From: Hyphomicrobium denitrificans 1NES1
Lineage (GTDB): Bacteria; Pseudomonadota; Alphaproteobacteria; Rhizobiales; Hyphomicrobiaceae
Assembly: GCF_000230975.2 (NCBI RefSeq)
Contig: NC_021172.1
Location: 310,001 to 374,000, forward strand
DNA: 64,000 nt
Direction of reading: 5' to 3'
The position numbers and the translations under genes are program-made. Under the pieces are notes generated by a model. The model was given only the letters and a program-made list of their open reading frames with translations. It searched no databases and was not told where the DNA came from. This document shows positions 17,953-27,440 of the stretch, one piece after another. Position 1 is the stretch's first letter. Each line of letters starts with the position of its first letter.

Positions 17953-18987
17953 TCAGGTCATGATAGGGGCTGGCGCCGGTCGGTCCTGAGTGGAGTTTCG
18001 GATTTCGACTCCCAGGTATTCTTTAATGCGGTCACACGCGCGCGCGCGATCGAAGCTGCCGTCGCTTTGCCGGACAATCCACGTTGAAAGCGGCGGGTTG
18101 AATGTGGGTTCATAAATCTTGACGCCTCGGTTGATCAGCGCGGCGACATAACTGAACGAGCTCTTCGACATAATCAGAATGTCCGACGCGACAAGCTTCT
18201 CCATTGTCCATATCGCATCGGAATCAAGATATAATTCACAGCCGATTTTGGAAAACTCGGCGAAGTCACTCGCGCAGCCTTGCGAGTGCACCTGAAAAAT
18301 TGCGTTCACGCCTATTTCTTCAAGGACGCCATGCAGGTACTCTATCGTGCGCGCGATCGTATTGTTTGGTGTGAAGCGGAACGCGTTCTTCGAGACACCG
18401 ACGTCGCCTCGCCGCACATGAACCGCGACCACGATATGATCGCGCTCGGGAGGACTGGGAGGCAAACTGAATTTTGTCCTCAGTGATTCAGAGATGGCTT
18501 CAAGTGAATCAGGATAATGCCTGTGCAGCCAATAACACTGCTGAAATCGCAATATGCTTTTCTCGTTTATCGCGCGTCTCTTCAGAAGATAGTCTCGATA
18601 ATCGACGACAACGTAGTCGCCGTCGCCTAGGTGCTCTTCACCTTTGCCGAGATTGAGGCGGTTTTCCCAGGCATCGCGCCATTCATGCTGTTCGGTCGGC
18701 GCATGATCGAGGCGCGTGAAGGGGCTATCGACGTAGGTCGCACCGAACGCGTTGGCGAAATTGATGCCGGAAATACGGGCCATTGCCTGCATTCCCAAAC
18801 CATCACTCCTTCCCGAGCATGTGATGCGCACACCCTGAGGAAGGAGTCCCTTGGATAAGCGTACGGCCGCGTCTCCCGTAAGGAAATTCTTATCGACGTC
18901 GATATTTTGACGAAGCAGAAGCTTGAATTTGAACCATAGGTACCGGGCTGCCACCTCCAACCGGTGGCGAAGGAGTATTTTTTGCAT
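17953..18987 (-). CDS. Fucosyltransferase-like glycosyltransferase
   Basis: A 344-residue protein. The motif VAVHVRRGDVG (residues about 188-198) matches the HxRRxD motif of GT11/GT23/GT65 fucosyltransferases, and GRSDGLGMQAMARI resembles their N-terminal GDP-sugar strand-turn. A downstream SDILIMSKSSFSYVAALIN matches the acceptor-proximal S-x-S-S-F-S/W block of the family. The expected role is transfer of fucose or a related GDP-sugar to a surface glycan. There are no other glycan genes around it. Substrate is unknown. Confidence 0.65.
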   Translation of the reverse strand: MQKILLRHRLEVAARYLWFKFKLLLRQNIDVDKNFLTGDAAVRLSKGLLPQGVRITCSGRSDGLGMQAMARISGINFANAFGATYVDSPFTRLDHAPTEQHEWRDAWENRLNLGKGEEHLGDGDYVVVDYRDYLLKRRAINEKSILRFQQCYWLHRHYPDSLEAISESLRTKFSLPPSPPERDHIVVAVHVRRGDVGVSKNAFRFTPNNTIARTIEYLHGVLEEIGVNAIFQVHSQGCASDFAEFSKIGCELYLDSDAIWTMEKLVASDILIMSKSSFSYVAALINRGVKIYEPTFNPPLSTWIVRQSDGSFDRARACDRIKEYLGVEIRNSTQDRPAPAPIMT

Positions 18988-19709
18988 TGTGTGTACTGGG
19001 TATGAGGATTTCAGACGCCGCGCAGCACTCTCATATCGAAGTCATCGTTGCCGGCAATCCCCATATCAGTATGTTATGCTAATCGCGTCGGCTTGTCACC
19101 GCCCGCCCGCATCAACTTGCTCACAAGTCCATGTTCTGGCTGACAATCCGTCGGTCGCCAGCCAACTGGAATTCGTTTCCAACCTTTTAGCGCTTTGTTT
19201 CGGCCGTGGAACTGTACGACTGACAGATTGTAAGATTGAGAGATCGTGAAATTGTTCAGGAATGGCGTGCCGGAGACGATGAAGATGAGAACTTTGTCGT
19301 CGTTGTTAAGATTAATTGAAGTCCATGTCTGAGTTTGGTCGTCCCTACAGACGGTCAGTTTATCCCAGCAGCGGAAGTGAGCAATCAAATGTCACCGATA
19401 GGGATTAGGTCGCCTTCGACGTCTGCTTGTCGCTGGAAAGCAGCCCAAGTCGCCGCGCGGTTTTTGTGCTCATGAACCCTAGCCGACCTCATTGCGATCA
19501 GGCGAGGTCGGTATCGCTTGGCAAGCTCATGCCGAAACCAATGCTCTTTATGGATATTCACTACTGAGAGCACTTAGCGCAGCAGCAGCGTTCTGCCAGA
19601 TGCATCTCGAAATATTCTTCGTCGTAATCGTAGGAAGTTCTTCGCCAGGCTCGATGTCGCGGAGAGCGAAAATATACACGTGACGCTTGCGGAGCATTGG
19701 CAGAGCGAT
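18988..19709. other. 720-base region without a supported gene
   Basis: It lies between the glycosyltransferase start and the end of the hyf-like operon. Short open frames on both strands (for example 19074-19388 and 19385-19573, minus) show no recognisable domain, signal peptide or good ribosome site. Base composition is lower in GC than the flanks, consistent with decayed or foreign DNA. I see no repeat, tRNA or terminator that I would defend. Confidence 0.4.
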
Positions 19710-20246
19710 TCAGACGTTTTGGGGAGTGTCGTTCTCCATTCCAACGAGAAGCGCAAGTAAAGCTCTCAGGATCTCGATGGGCGGTGGCGGGCAACCAGGG
19801 ACCGTAACGTCTACGGGTAATACGGCCGACACGGGTCCCACACACGCATAGCTACTGGTGAAAAGGCCGCCGGTGCATGCGCAATTGCCGACTGCGACGA
19901 CCCACTTGGGCTCGGGAGTTGCCCGGTAGGTCCGTTCCAGAGCTTCGCGCATATTAGAGGTGACAGGGCCTGTGACGAGCAGAACGTCGGCGTGGCGCGG
20001 AGACGCCACGAACCGTAGACCGAAGCGCTCGATGTCGTAGAATGGATTGCTGAGCGCATGGATCTCGAGCTCGCAGGCGTTGCACGATCCGGTGTCAACT
20101 TCGCGGATGGCAAGGCTGCGACCCAGACTGCGCCGGGCCGCACGTCTCAGGCCCTCGCTGACTTCCTCGAGCGCCTTCTCATCCGGACGCGGGGCTGCTT
20201 CCGTCAGTGGTCCTTGGATCAGGCTCGCGAGCAGGGTTTTGCGCAT
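19710..20246 (-). CDS. hyfI: Complex I/hydrogenase-4-like small subunit (NuoB/HyfI family)
   Basis: A 178-residue Fe-S protein from the ATG at 20246; a longer frame (to 20453) overlaps hyfG. The cluster ligands of the NuoB/HycG family are present: TGSCNACELEIHAL, VGNCACTGG and VPGCPPPPIEIL. It should carry the proximal 4Fe-4S cluster next to the large subunit. It ends the operon, 10 bases after hyfG. The retained cluster shows that electron transfer through this subunit is likely still used even though the nickel site of the partner is gone. Confidence 0.9.
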   Translation of the reverse strand: MRKTLLASLIQGPLTEAAPRPDEKALEEVSEGLRRAARRSLGRSLAIREVDTGSCNACELEIHALSNPFYDIERFGLRFVASPRHADVLLVTGPVTSNMREALERTYRATPEPKWVVAVGNCACTGGLFTSSYACVGPVSAVLPVDVTVPGCPPPPIEILRALLALLVGMENDTPQNV

Positions 20247-20256
20247 GAGCAACCGC

Positions 20257-21771
20257 CTACAGATCTTGCCCCGCGTAGGAGCAGTTGAACGACTTGTTGC
20301 ACAAGGGGAAGTCCGCGACAATGTTGCCCTCGATCGCGGCCTCGAGTAGCGGCCACTGGAACCAGGAGGGATCGCGAAGGTGGCATCTGTCGATGTTGCC
20401 TTTGGCGTCGATGCGCAGCCAAATGAATATGTCGCCGCGGAATCCCTCGACAATGGAAATGCCTTCGCAGGGAGCTTCGACTCTGTGTGGTACTGTTTCG
20501 ACCGGTCCCTCCGGCAATGTGTCGAGTAGCAGTTTGATCAGAAGGATTGATTGTTCGACTTCGCGGATTCGGATCCAGACGCGCGCGTTGACATCGCCTT
20601 CCTTTCGAATGGGGACATCAAACGTGAGCATGTCGTAGGGCGAATAGCCCAGAGATTTCCGCGCGTCGAAATTGCGCTCTGAAGCGCGGCCGACGAACCC
20701 GCCGGCGCCGAACAAGCGCGCAAGCTCGGGAGACACGATTCCTGCCGTCGCGGTTCGGTCCTGAAGCGACGTGGTGTTGTCGTAGAGCTCGACGAGCTTC
20801 GGGAAAGAGGCCTCGATCAGATTGAGCATGTTTAGCAGCTCGTGGATGCCGTCGCTGGTGATATCGCGTACGAGGCCGCCGGGAACGATGACGTCCATCA
20901 TCAGGCGGTGGCCGAAAACGTTCATAGACGCCCGCAGCACGCGTTCGCGCAAGGCGCCGAGGTGAGCAAGCATCAGTGCAAAGGCAGCGTCGTTGCAGAT
21001 CGCGCCGATATCGCCCACGTGGTTAGCGATGCGTTCGATCTCGGCCATTATGGCCCGCACATAGTGCACCCGAGATGGGACTTCGATTTCCGTCGCCGCC
21101 TCGACTGCGCGAGCAAAAGCTAGCGCGTATGCAACAGTGCTGTCTCCCGATGCGCGACCGGCAAGGCGGGCGGCATGTTCGATCGTGCTGCCGATCATCA
21201 GGCTCTCCACGCCTCGGTGCACGTATCCAAGACGCTCCTCCAAGCGGACGACCGTCTCGCCGCTAGCCGTGAAGCGGAAATGTCCCGGCTCGATGATGCC
21301 GGCGTGCACGGGCCCGACGGGGATCTGGTGGAGGTCGGGGCCTTCGACAGGTAGGAAATGATAGGGTCGCGCGCCATGCGTTTGGGACGGCTTGGTCGCC
21401 AGAGGATGATGCAATTTCCAACGCCCGTGATCGAGCCAAGGCCGGGTATCCGGCAAATCCTGCGCGGCAAGCCCGACGAGATCCTGGATCGTGCGCTCGA
21501 GCCGGAGTGCAGGAGTATGTGAGCGGCCGATCGATGGGAAGTCCTTATGCGAGGACTGCAGGCTGAGAATGGCAATCCGGTTTGAGCTGTCCTCAAGAAT
21601 GGACATGTGCACGATTTGAGGCTCAGCCCAAAGGGAGACGAGCGTCCATCGGCCGGCGGCAAGTTCATTCGCAGCCGTGCGCCACTGCTCGGCAGTCACA
21701 GACAGACGAGGCCAGGGTCGACATGGCGCCGCGGCCCAGCAGCTTTCGAGAAGATCATCAAGCGCAGTCAT
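20257..21771 (-). CDS. hyfG: NuoC/NuoD-fused large subunit, HyfG-like without Ni ligands
   Basis: The ATG at 21771 (MTALDDLLESCWAAAP) gives 504 residues; the longer open frame to 22545 is an artefact through hyfF. Residues about 1-160 match a NuoC-like domain and the rest a NuoD/[NiFe]-hydrogenase large subunit (GYVHRGVESLMIG, RIANHVGDIGAICNDAAF). Where hydrogenases have RICGIC, this protein has RLAGRASGDSTVAYAL; at the C-terminus DPCxxC is replaced by FPLCNKSFNCSYAG. The nickel-iron site is therefore absent. This is the hallmark of energy-converting-hydrogenase-related (Ehr) complexes. Confidence 0.9.
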   Translation of the reverse strand: MTALDDLLESCWAAAPCRPWPRLSVTAEQWRTAANELAAGRWTLVSLWAEPQIVHMSILEDSSNRIAILSLQSSHKDFPSIGRSHTPALRLERTIQDLVGLAAQDLPDTRPWLDHGRWKLHHPLATKPSQTHGARPYHFLPVEGPDLHQIPVGPVHAGIIEPGHFRFTASGETVVRLEERLGYVHRGVESLMIGSTIEHAARLAGRASGDSTVAYALAFARAVEAATEIEVPSRVHYVRAIMAEIERIANHVGDIGAICNDAAFALMLAHLGALRERVLRASMNVFGHRLMMDVIVPGGLVRDITSDGIHELLNMLNLIEASFPKLVELYDNTTSLQDRTATAGIVSPELARLFGAGGFVGRASERNFDARKSLGYSPYDMLTFDVPIRKEGDVNARVWIRIREVEQSILLIKLLLDTLPEGPVETVPHRVEAPCEGISIVEGFRGDIFIWLRIDAKGNIDRCHLRDPSWFQWPLLEAAIEGNIVADFPLCNKSFNCSYAGQDL

Positions 21772-21788
21772 TCTTCGATCTCCCCGCC

Positions 21789-23237
21789 TTACCTCAGCAA
21801 CTGCGCGACGTTCTGGAACCAGGATACGAGTTCGGCCGGCAGAAAGATGCCCGCGATCAGGATCAGTGCAAAATGTGAAAACATAGGCACGTAGGACGCT
21901 TCGACAGGCGTCAAGCTGCCCTTCGGTGTACCGAACGCCAGAGTGTTGAGCTTCTGCAGAAGTGCTCCAAGCGCGAGGATGATGCCGATCACGAGCAGGA
22001 CCGCGAGGATCGGCTCGCGAGCGAACGTTGACGTCACCAGAAGAAACTCGCTCATGAAGATGCCGAAGGGTGGCAGGCCGGCGATTGCCATGACGCCGAT
22101 GACGAGCCCCCAGCCGAGGACGGGATGGGTCTCCGTCAGTCCGCCGATTTCGGTCATCTTCTGCGTGCCCTTCACCTGAGCGATGTGGCCGACGGAAAAG
22201 AAGATCGCCGATTTTGTCAGGCTGTGCATCGTCATGTGTAGTAGGCCCGCGAAGTTTGCCAGCGGTCCACCCATGCCGAAGGCAAAGGCGATGATTCCCA
22301 TGTGCTCGATCGAGGAATAGGCAAACATACGTTTGATGTCGCGGCGGCGGTATAACATGAGCGCGGCGAACAGCAACGAGATCAGGCCCATTGTTACCAT
22401 CAGCGGTCCCGGCGCGATCGCTTGGCCGTTTGTCGCCAGCAGCATCTTGAATCTGAGAAGTGCGTGCAGGGCGACGTTGAGGAGCAGTCCCGACAAGACT
22501 GCGGAGATCGGAGTCGGACCTTCGGCGTGTGCGTCCGGCAGCCAACCGTGCATCGGCGCGAGCCCCACTTTCGTGCCGTAGCCCAGGAGAAGGAAGACGA
22601 ATGCCAGATTGAGCAGAGCCGGATCGAAGGTGGCGGCACGCGTCATCAGCTTTGTCCAGGCCATGGCTTCGATTTCCATGCCCGCGACGGGCTTGGCCGC
22701 GAGATAGAGCAGAATGGTTCCGAACAATGCGAGCGCGATGCCGACGCTGCCGAGAATGAAATACTTCCAGGCCGCTTCGAGCGCCTCATGCGTACGGTAG
22801 ATTCCGACCATCAGAACGGTCGTCAGTGTCGCGAACTCGACGCCGACCCACATGAGCCCGAGATTGTTGGCGACCAGCGCCAGATTCATTTCGAACATCA
22901 GCGCCTGATACATGGCGTGGTAGAAGCGCAGATAAGCCGGCGTCAGGCGGCCGATCTCGATCTCGTGGGCGATGTAGCTTGCGCTGAATGCGCTCGTGGT
23001 GAACCCGACGAAAGTGTTGAGCACGATGAAAACGATGTTGAGGTCATCGACGTGCAAGAGCAGCCCTGCCTCCGGCCTTCGCCAGAGCAGCGATAGCGCG
23101 GCAACGAGCGTCAGAAAGCTCGCCAGGACATTGAGCTTCGAAGTCACGGCATAGCCCGGCAGCGCGACGAGCAACGCCGCAGAGACCGCGGGGATCAACA
23201 AGATGAGCGTCAGTCCGTCGAGCGGGAACGCGGTCAT
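21789..23237 (-). CDS. hyfF: Proton-pump-like membrane subunit (HyfF/NuoN/M family)
   Basis: A 482-residue antiporter-like subunit with about 14 membrane segments. Key charged segments of ion-pumping subunits are present: WVGVEFATL (glutamate in TM5), YGTKVGLAPMHGWLPDAHAE (lysine and histidine in TM7/8) and the SSIEHMGII helix. It overlaps hyfE by 4 bases (ATGA) and precedes hyfG by 17. It should translocate protons or sodium in the membrane arm. Confidence 0.93.
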   Translation of the reverse strand: MTAFPLDGLTLILLIPAVSAALLVALPGYAVTSKLNVLASFLTLVAALSLLWRRPEAGLLLHVDDLNIVFIVLNTFVGFTTSAFSASYIAHEIEIGRLTPAYLRFYHAMYQALMFEMNLALVANNLGLMWVGVEFATLTTVLMVGIYRTHEALEAAWKYFILGSVGIALALFGTILLYLAAKPVAGMEIEAMAWTKLMTRAATFDPALLNLAFVFLLLGYGTKVGLAPMHGWLPDAHAEGPTPISAVLSGLLLNVALHALLRFKMLLATNGQAIAPGPLMVTMGLISLLFAALMLYRRRDIKRMFAYSSIEHMGIIAFAFGMGGPLANFAGLLHMTMHSLTKSAIFFSVGHIAQVKGTQKMTEIGGLTETHPVLGWGLVIGVMAIAGLPPFGIFMSEFLLVTSTFAREPILAVLLVIGIILALGALLQKLNTLAFGTPKGSLTPVEASYVPMFSHFALILIAGIFLPAELVSWFQNVAQLLR

Positions 23238-23899
23238 AGGTGTTCACCTCTAAATCGATCGAGCGCGTGCATGTCGACCGTGTCGAAGCGTTCGCGGATG
23301 CGGAACAGGAAGATGCCGATGACGAGAAATGCCACGAGGACTGAAAATGCGACACTCATTTCGACGACCAGCGGCATGCCCTTGGCGCCGGCTGCCGCGA
23401 GGATCAGTCCGTTCTCGAGCGACATGAACCCGATGACTTGACTGACCGCATTGCGGCGCGTCACCATCATCAGGAACCCGAGCAGGACGACCGAAAGCGC
23501 GAGCGCCAAGTCCTCACGCGCGAGGCGGTCGGCGCCAACGGTCACATGCAGCATTACGACCATCGAGAGCGCGACGAGGCCGATGCCAAACAGCATCGTG
23601 AGGCCGATACCGCCGACGGCCTCAATTTCGCGGTGGATATCAAGGCGGATGACAACACGGCGGAGAAGTATTGGGATGATGATCGCCTTGAGCACCAGAG
23701 CGATGGCGGCCGTGATGTAAAGATGCGGGGCATTCTGCACGAACGCCTGCCACGACACTGACAGTGACAGCACGAAGGCATGCAATGCGAACATGTTCAG
23801 AAGGCCGAACATGCGATCCTGATAGAGAAGCAGGAAGCTGATCAGCACGAGTCCGCCGGCCAGAAAATGTGCAACGTCGAAGATCAGACGTTGATCCAT
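23234..23899 (-). CDS. hyfE: Hydrogenase-4-like subunit HyfE (NuoK-like)
   Basis: A 221-residue membrane protein with six or more helices; the C-terminal part (VIGFMSLENGLILAAA) is the NuoK-like region with the conserved glutamate. HyfE is characteristic of group 4 hydrogenase/Ehr modules and separates them from complex I. It lies 2 bases after hyfC on the same strand. Confidence 0.92.
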   Translation of the reverse strand: MDQRLIFDVAHFLAGGLVLISFLLLYQDRMFGLLNMFALHAFVLSLSVSWQAFVQNAPHLYITAAIALVLKAIIIPILLRRVVIRLDIHREIEAVGGIGLTMLFGIGLVALSMVVMLHVTVGADRLAREDLALALSVVLLGFLMMVTRRNAVSQVIGFMSLENGLILAAAGAKGMPLVVEMSVAFSVLVAFLVIGIFLFRIRERFDTVDMHALDRFRGEHL

Positions 23900-23901
23900 C
23901 G

Positions 23902-24858
23902 CTAGAGGCTCCTCGATACGAACAGAAGCAAGGTGGCGAGCAGTCCGAGCATCAGAGCGATCCCTAAGAACTCCGCGACGCGGAAGACGCGCATCTTGGC
24001 AATGGCGGTCTCGAAGATGCCGAGTAGAAGACCGAGGGCGGCGAGTTTCGAAAAGTATGTCGCGCCGCCGATCGCTAGGTCACCTGCTGTCGCTCCGGGT
24101 TTCGCTAGGCCCCACGGTATGAACAGGCACGCGATGAGTGATGCATAGAGCAGAAGCTTCAGATGTGCGGCGAGTTCAATGACGGCGAGGTGCCGTCCGG
24201 AATATTCGAGCACCATAGCCTCATGCACCATCGTCAACTCCAGGTGCGTCGCGGGGTTGTCGACCGGAATACGGGCATTCTCTGCAATCGCGACAATGAT
24301 TAGAGCAACAAGGGCGAGCGCCAAGGAGACGCGCAGACCGACGTCGGGAGACACCATGAAGCTGGAGAAGGTCGAAAGCTGCGTAGAGCCTGCGATCAAA
24401 GCAACAGAGAACACCATCATCATCATAGCCGGCTCGGCGAGCGTCGCGAACGTTGCTTCACGGCTCGAGCCGATGCCACCGAAGCTCGTGCCGATGTCCA
24501 TGCCAGCGAGCGCAAGGAAGAATCTGGCGCTGCCGAGAAGGGCCGTGATTGCAATGAGATCAGCCGACCAACTGAACATGAGTCCGGTCGCGAATGTGGG
24601 CACGAGGCTTGCGGCGACCCATGTGGCTGCGAAAATGAGATAGGGCGCCGTCCGAAACAGCCAGGAGGAATTGTCGGCCAGCACGACCTCTTTGCGCACG
24701 AGACGCAACAAGTCGCGATAGGGCTGCAGTAGAGGCGGTCCCTGACGCATCAGTAGCCGCGCTTTAACCTTGCGCACGAAACCGGTAAGCAGCGGTGCCA
24801 GGGCGAGAACGAGCATCATCTGGATGCCCTGCGTGGCAATGGCGACGATCAGGGCCAT
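23902..24858 (-). CDS. hyfC: Membrane subunit HyfC (NuoH-like)
   Basis: A 318-residue protein from the ATG at 24858, overlapping the end of hyfB by 10 bases; the long frame to 25176 reads antisense-like sequence inside hyfB. NuoH-family features: RQGPPLLQPYRDLLRLVRKE near the N-terminus and the acidic loop ENARIPVDNPATHLELTMVHEAMVLEYSG. In complex I this subunit forms the quinone-entry region; in group 4 complexes it links the Fe-S arm to the pump. Confidence 0.94.
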   Translation of the reverse strand: MALIVAIATQGIQMMLVLALAPLLTGFVRKVKARLLMRQGPPLLQPYRDLLRLVRKEVVLADNSSWLFRTAPYLIFAATWVAASLVPTFATGLMFSWSADLIAITALLGSARFFLALAGMDIGTSFGGIGSSREATFATLAEPAMMMMVFSVALIAGSTQLSTFSSFMVSPDVGLRVSLALALVALIIVAIAENARIPVDNPATHLELTMVHEAMVLEYSGRHLAVIELAAHLKLLLYASLIACLFIPWGLAKPGATAGDLAIGGATYFSKLAALGLLLGIFETAIAKMRVFRVAEFLGIALMLGLLATLLLFVSRSL

Positions 24859-26858
24859 ATGGCAAGCCCCAGGAGAAGCACGACTAGTGCGACAAACACG
24901 AGGCTTAAGAAGCGCCGGATCGTTAGAAACTGCATCTTGTTGAGAAAGCCGCTGGCGATCGCAACGGCGGAAGCAATTGGGGCGTAGAGCATCTCCCAGA
25001 TGACGTCGTGCACGCGGGCCTCGTACACGGCCGGTCGAGTCAGGCCGGGTGCCGGCATGTCGACGTGCTCGGTCGCACGAAACACCGTCGTTCCGAAGAC
25101 GCGGCGGATCGGCTGTCCGAAGCTTGCTGCAGTATATTGCGTGATCGGACTGGGATCTGGGTAACCGCAGTCCCATGCTGCGCTGCGTCTGAGCGATTTG
25201 CTTGCGAGCCGATGGATGGCAAATGCGGCGGTCATCGCGGAGAAGCTGATGAAGATGAAGACGAGCAGTCCATTATACGAGCTGCGGCTTTCGCTGATCG
25301 GCACGATCGACAGCCATGGATCAGACGTTTGAACAGGCATGTGCGCCGACGTCAGCGTCGTTGTTACCGGCGCTAACGCATCGATCAGCACTCCCGGGAG
25401 GATACCGGCGAGTAGGCAAATGATAGCAAGAAGCCCCATCGCGGTAACAGACCACTGATCCGTCTCGTTTGCCTCACGCGCTTCTTGCGATCGCGGGCGG
25501 CCGAGAAACGCCACGCCATACATTCTGACGAAGCATGCAGCCGCGAGCGCCGCGGCCAGTGCCATCATAGCTCCGACGGCTGGCACGAAGAACTTGAGGC
25601 CCCACTGCGGCAACTGTGGGCTCACCAGAACTGCTTGGAACATCAGCCATTCAGATACGAATCCGTTGAACGGCGGCAACGCGGATATTGCGGCCGACCC
25701 GGCCAGCATGAACACAGCGGTCTGTGGCATCCGATGGATAAGGCCGCCCATGCGCTCAATATTGCGGTCGTGTGTTGCACCGAGCACCGCGCCGGCCCCG
25801 AAGAACAGCAGGCTCTTGAAGAATGAGTGATTGAGGGCGTGCAGCAGCGCGGCCGTGAGGGCGAGGGCTGCTGCAGCATTGAAGCCGTTGGATGCGAAAG
25901 CCAAGGCAAGCCCCAAGCCGATGAAGATGATGCCGATGTTTTCAATAGTGCTGCAGGCAAGAATCCGCTTGATGTCCTTTTCCATCAGAGCCTGAAGAAC
26001 GCCGAGCACGGCGGTGACTGCTCCGACCACCAGAACGACGATCGCCCACCACCACTGCGGAGCCCCGAGCAAATCCATGGCGATCCGGATGAAGCCATAG
26101 ACTGCAACCTTGGTCATGACGCCGCTCATCAGTGCCGAGACATGACTAGGTGCAGCGGGATGGGCAAGAGGAAGCCACACATGGAGCGGCACCAAGCCGG
26201 CCTTGGAGCCGGCGCCGATCAGCACGAGGACGAGCACGAGGCCTGAGGTAAGATCGGCGTGATGCAGCTCCCGGATGGACGCGAACAAATAGTCGCCCCC
26301 GGCTCCGGCCAGAAGGCCGAAGGCGAGAAGGAGCGAAGCCGCGCCGAAGCTCGCCATGATGAGATAGATGAAGCCGGCGCGCGCGTTGTCGCCTTCCTTG
26401 TGATGCGCCATCACGAGCGCCCAGGAGGTGAGCGACATCAGCTCCCAGCTCAGGAGGAAGGTGAAGGCATCGTCGGCAAGCAGCACGAGGTTCATCCCGG
26501 CGAGAAATGCCGGATAGAACGGCAGCACACGACCGGGGCTCTCCTCATGCTGACCGTAGCCCACTGCATAAAAGCTTGCGGCGGCGGCGCCGAAATTGAC
26601 GAGGGCGAGGAAGAACGCCGATAGCGTATCGATGCGAAAGTGCGAGCCGACCCAGGGTAATCCTAATGGCAGTCCGGCAATGGCCGGCGAAGGTGCGGTA
26701 AGGAGAAAATCGACAGCGTTGGCACAAGCAGCAACGCTGATAATCAAAGTTGAGACATACACGAGCGTAATCGCATGGCGCGCACGCGACATGAGTATAC
26801 CAAGGATAGCAGTTCCCAAAAGGAAGCCGCAGCATACCAGTGCGAACATCGCAGCCAT
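24849..26858 (-). CDS. hyfB: Proton-pump-like membrane subunit HyfB (NuoL family)
   Basis: A 669-residue subunit heading the operon. Charged helices typical of pumping subunits are kept: SWELMSLTSWALV, GSKAGLVPLHVWLPLAHPAAPSHVSA and CSTIENIGII. A C-terminal extension of about 150 residues (AWDCGYPDPSPITQYTAASF) is the usual HyfB tail. The six genes hyfB-C-E-F-G-I lack hyfA, hyfD and the ferredoxin-like hyfH, and no formate dehydrogenase, maturation (hyp) or nickel uptake genes lie nearby. Confidence 0.94.
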   Translation of the reverse strand: MAAMFALVCCGFLLGTAILGILMSRARHAITLVYVSTLIISVAACANAVDFLLTAPSPAIAGLPLGLPWVGSHFRIDTLSAFFLALVNFGAAAASFYAVGYGQHEESPGRVLPFYPAFLAGMNLVLLADDAFTFLLSWELMSLTSWALVMAHHKEGDNARAGFIYLIMASFGAASLLLAFGLLAGAGGDYLFASIRELHHADLTSGLVLVLVLIGAGSKAGLVPLHVWLPLAHPAAPSHVSALMSGVMTKVAVYGFIRIAMDLLGAPQWWWAIVVLVVGAVTAVLGVLQALMEKDIKRILACSTIENIGIIFIGLGLALAFASNGFNAAAALALTAALLHALNHSFFKSLLFFGAGAVLGATHDRNIERMGGLIHRMPQTAVFMLAGSAAISALPPFNGFVSEWLMFQAVLVSPQLPQWGLKFFVPAVGAMMALAAALAAACFVRMYGVAFLGRPRSQEAREANETDQWSVTAMGLLAIICLLAGILPGVLIDALAPVTTTLTSAHMPVQTSDPWLSIVPISESRSSYNGLLVFIFISFSAMTAAFAIHRLASKSLRRSAAWDCGYPDPSPITQYTAASFGQPIRRVFGTTVFRATEHVDMPAPGLTRPAVYEARVHDVIWEMLYAPIASAVAIASGFLNKMQFLTIRRFLSLVFVALVVLLLGLAIWP

Positions 26859-26902
26859 CAGATGACCCCGCGCTTTCCTAGAATCTCCCTAACACCACCG
26901 GC

Positions 26903-27226
26903 TCATGATCGTCTGCGTTCCTGCAGCCAGTCCTTTTTGTGTTTGGCCGATGCAGTCCGCTCGGCCAGAAACACCTGCTCAGGTTCCCGCAGACGCACGC
27001 CGCGCCCTCCGCCGTCACTGCGCGCATTGTCGGCGATGAGTTCGATACCGGCCCGGTTTAGCGCCTCGACGACCTTGGTCAGCGTATCGATGACGCCGCG
27101 GACGTTGCCCTGGCTCGCCTCCATACGCTGAATGGTCGGCAGTGATACGCCGGCGAGACCGGCCAACGTCTGCTGATCGATACCGAGCAACGCCCGAGCG
27201 GCCCGCAACTGCGTTGCAGTGATCAT
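26903..27226 (-). CDS. XRE-family HTH transcriptional regulator
   Basis: A 107-residue protein from the ATG at 27226, with GAGGG eight bases upstream (MITATQLRAARALLGID...). The helix-turn-helix reads QQTLAGLAGVSLPTIQRME, and the C-terminal tail is basic (KHKKDWLQERRRS). It precedes the hyf-like operon by 44 bases on the same strand and could be its first gene or regulator. A 7-3-7 palindrome lies 50 bases upstream of its start. It could also be an orphan antitoxin-type regulator; no toxin is seen. Confidence 0.85.
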   Translation of the reverse strand: MITATQLRAARALLGIDQQTLAGLAGVSLPTIQRMEASQGNVRGVIDTLTKVVEALNRAGIELIADNARSDGGGRGVRLREPEQVFLAERTASAKHKKDWLQERRRS

Positions 27227-27276
27227 TCCAGAGGCCCTCGCGACAGCGCTATTATCGATACACAAGCACCTAGTTC

Positions 27277-27293
27277 TGATGTTTGCAACATCA
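27277..27293. promoter_or_regulatory. Palindromic operator candidate upstream of the HTH gene
   Basis: TGATGTT-TGC-AACATCA is a perfect 7-3-7 palindrome. It ends about 50 bases from the HTH start, the expected place for autoregulation and for control of the hyf-like operon that follows. The factor that binds it is inferred, not shown. Confidence 0.5.
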
Positions 27294-27440
27294 ATTAAGA
27301 CGCGTGAGGAATGATCCGGTGTGGTTTTGTTCGCGCAACGAGAGACAGTTATCGTTTATCCAAGCGACAGCATTCGCCCCGGCGTGAGAGTAGAGCAGGT
27401 TCAGCGATGTGGCGGCAGATAACATGCTCGCCGCCTTCCA

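Noticed and set aside
19074..19573. Two short minus-strand frames in the 18.9-19.7 kb gap
   Set aside because: No domain, signal peptide or ribosome site; kept only as part of the gap description.
20257..22545. 762-residue open frame on the minus strand
   Set aside because: Its first 258 codons are an antisense-like frame through hyfF; the real HyfG begins at 21771.
22422..23096. 224-residue plus-strand open frame inside the hyf-like operon
   Set aside because: Charged low-complexity translation opposite hyfF; no start signal or family match.
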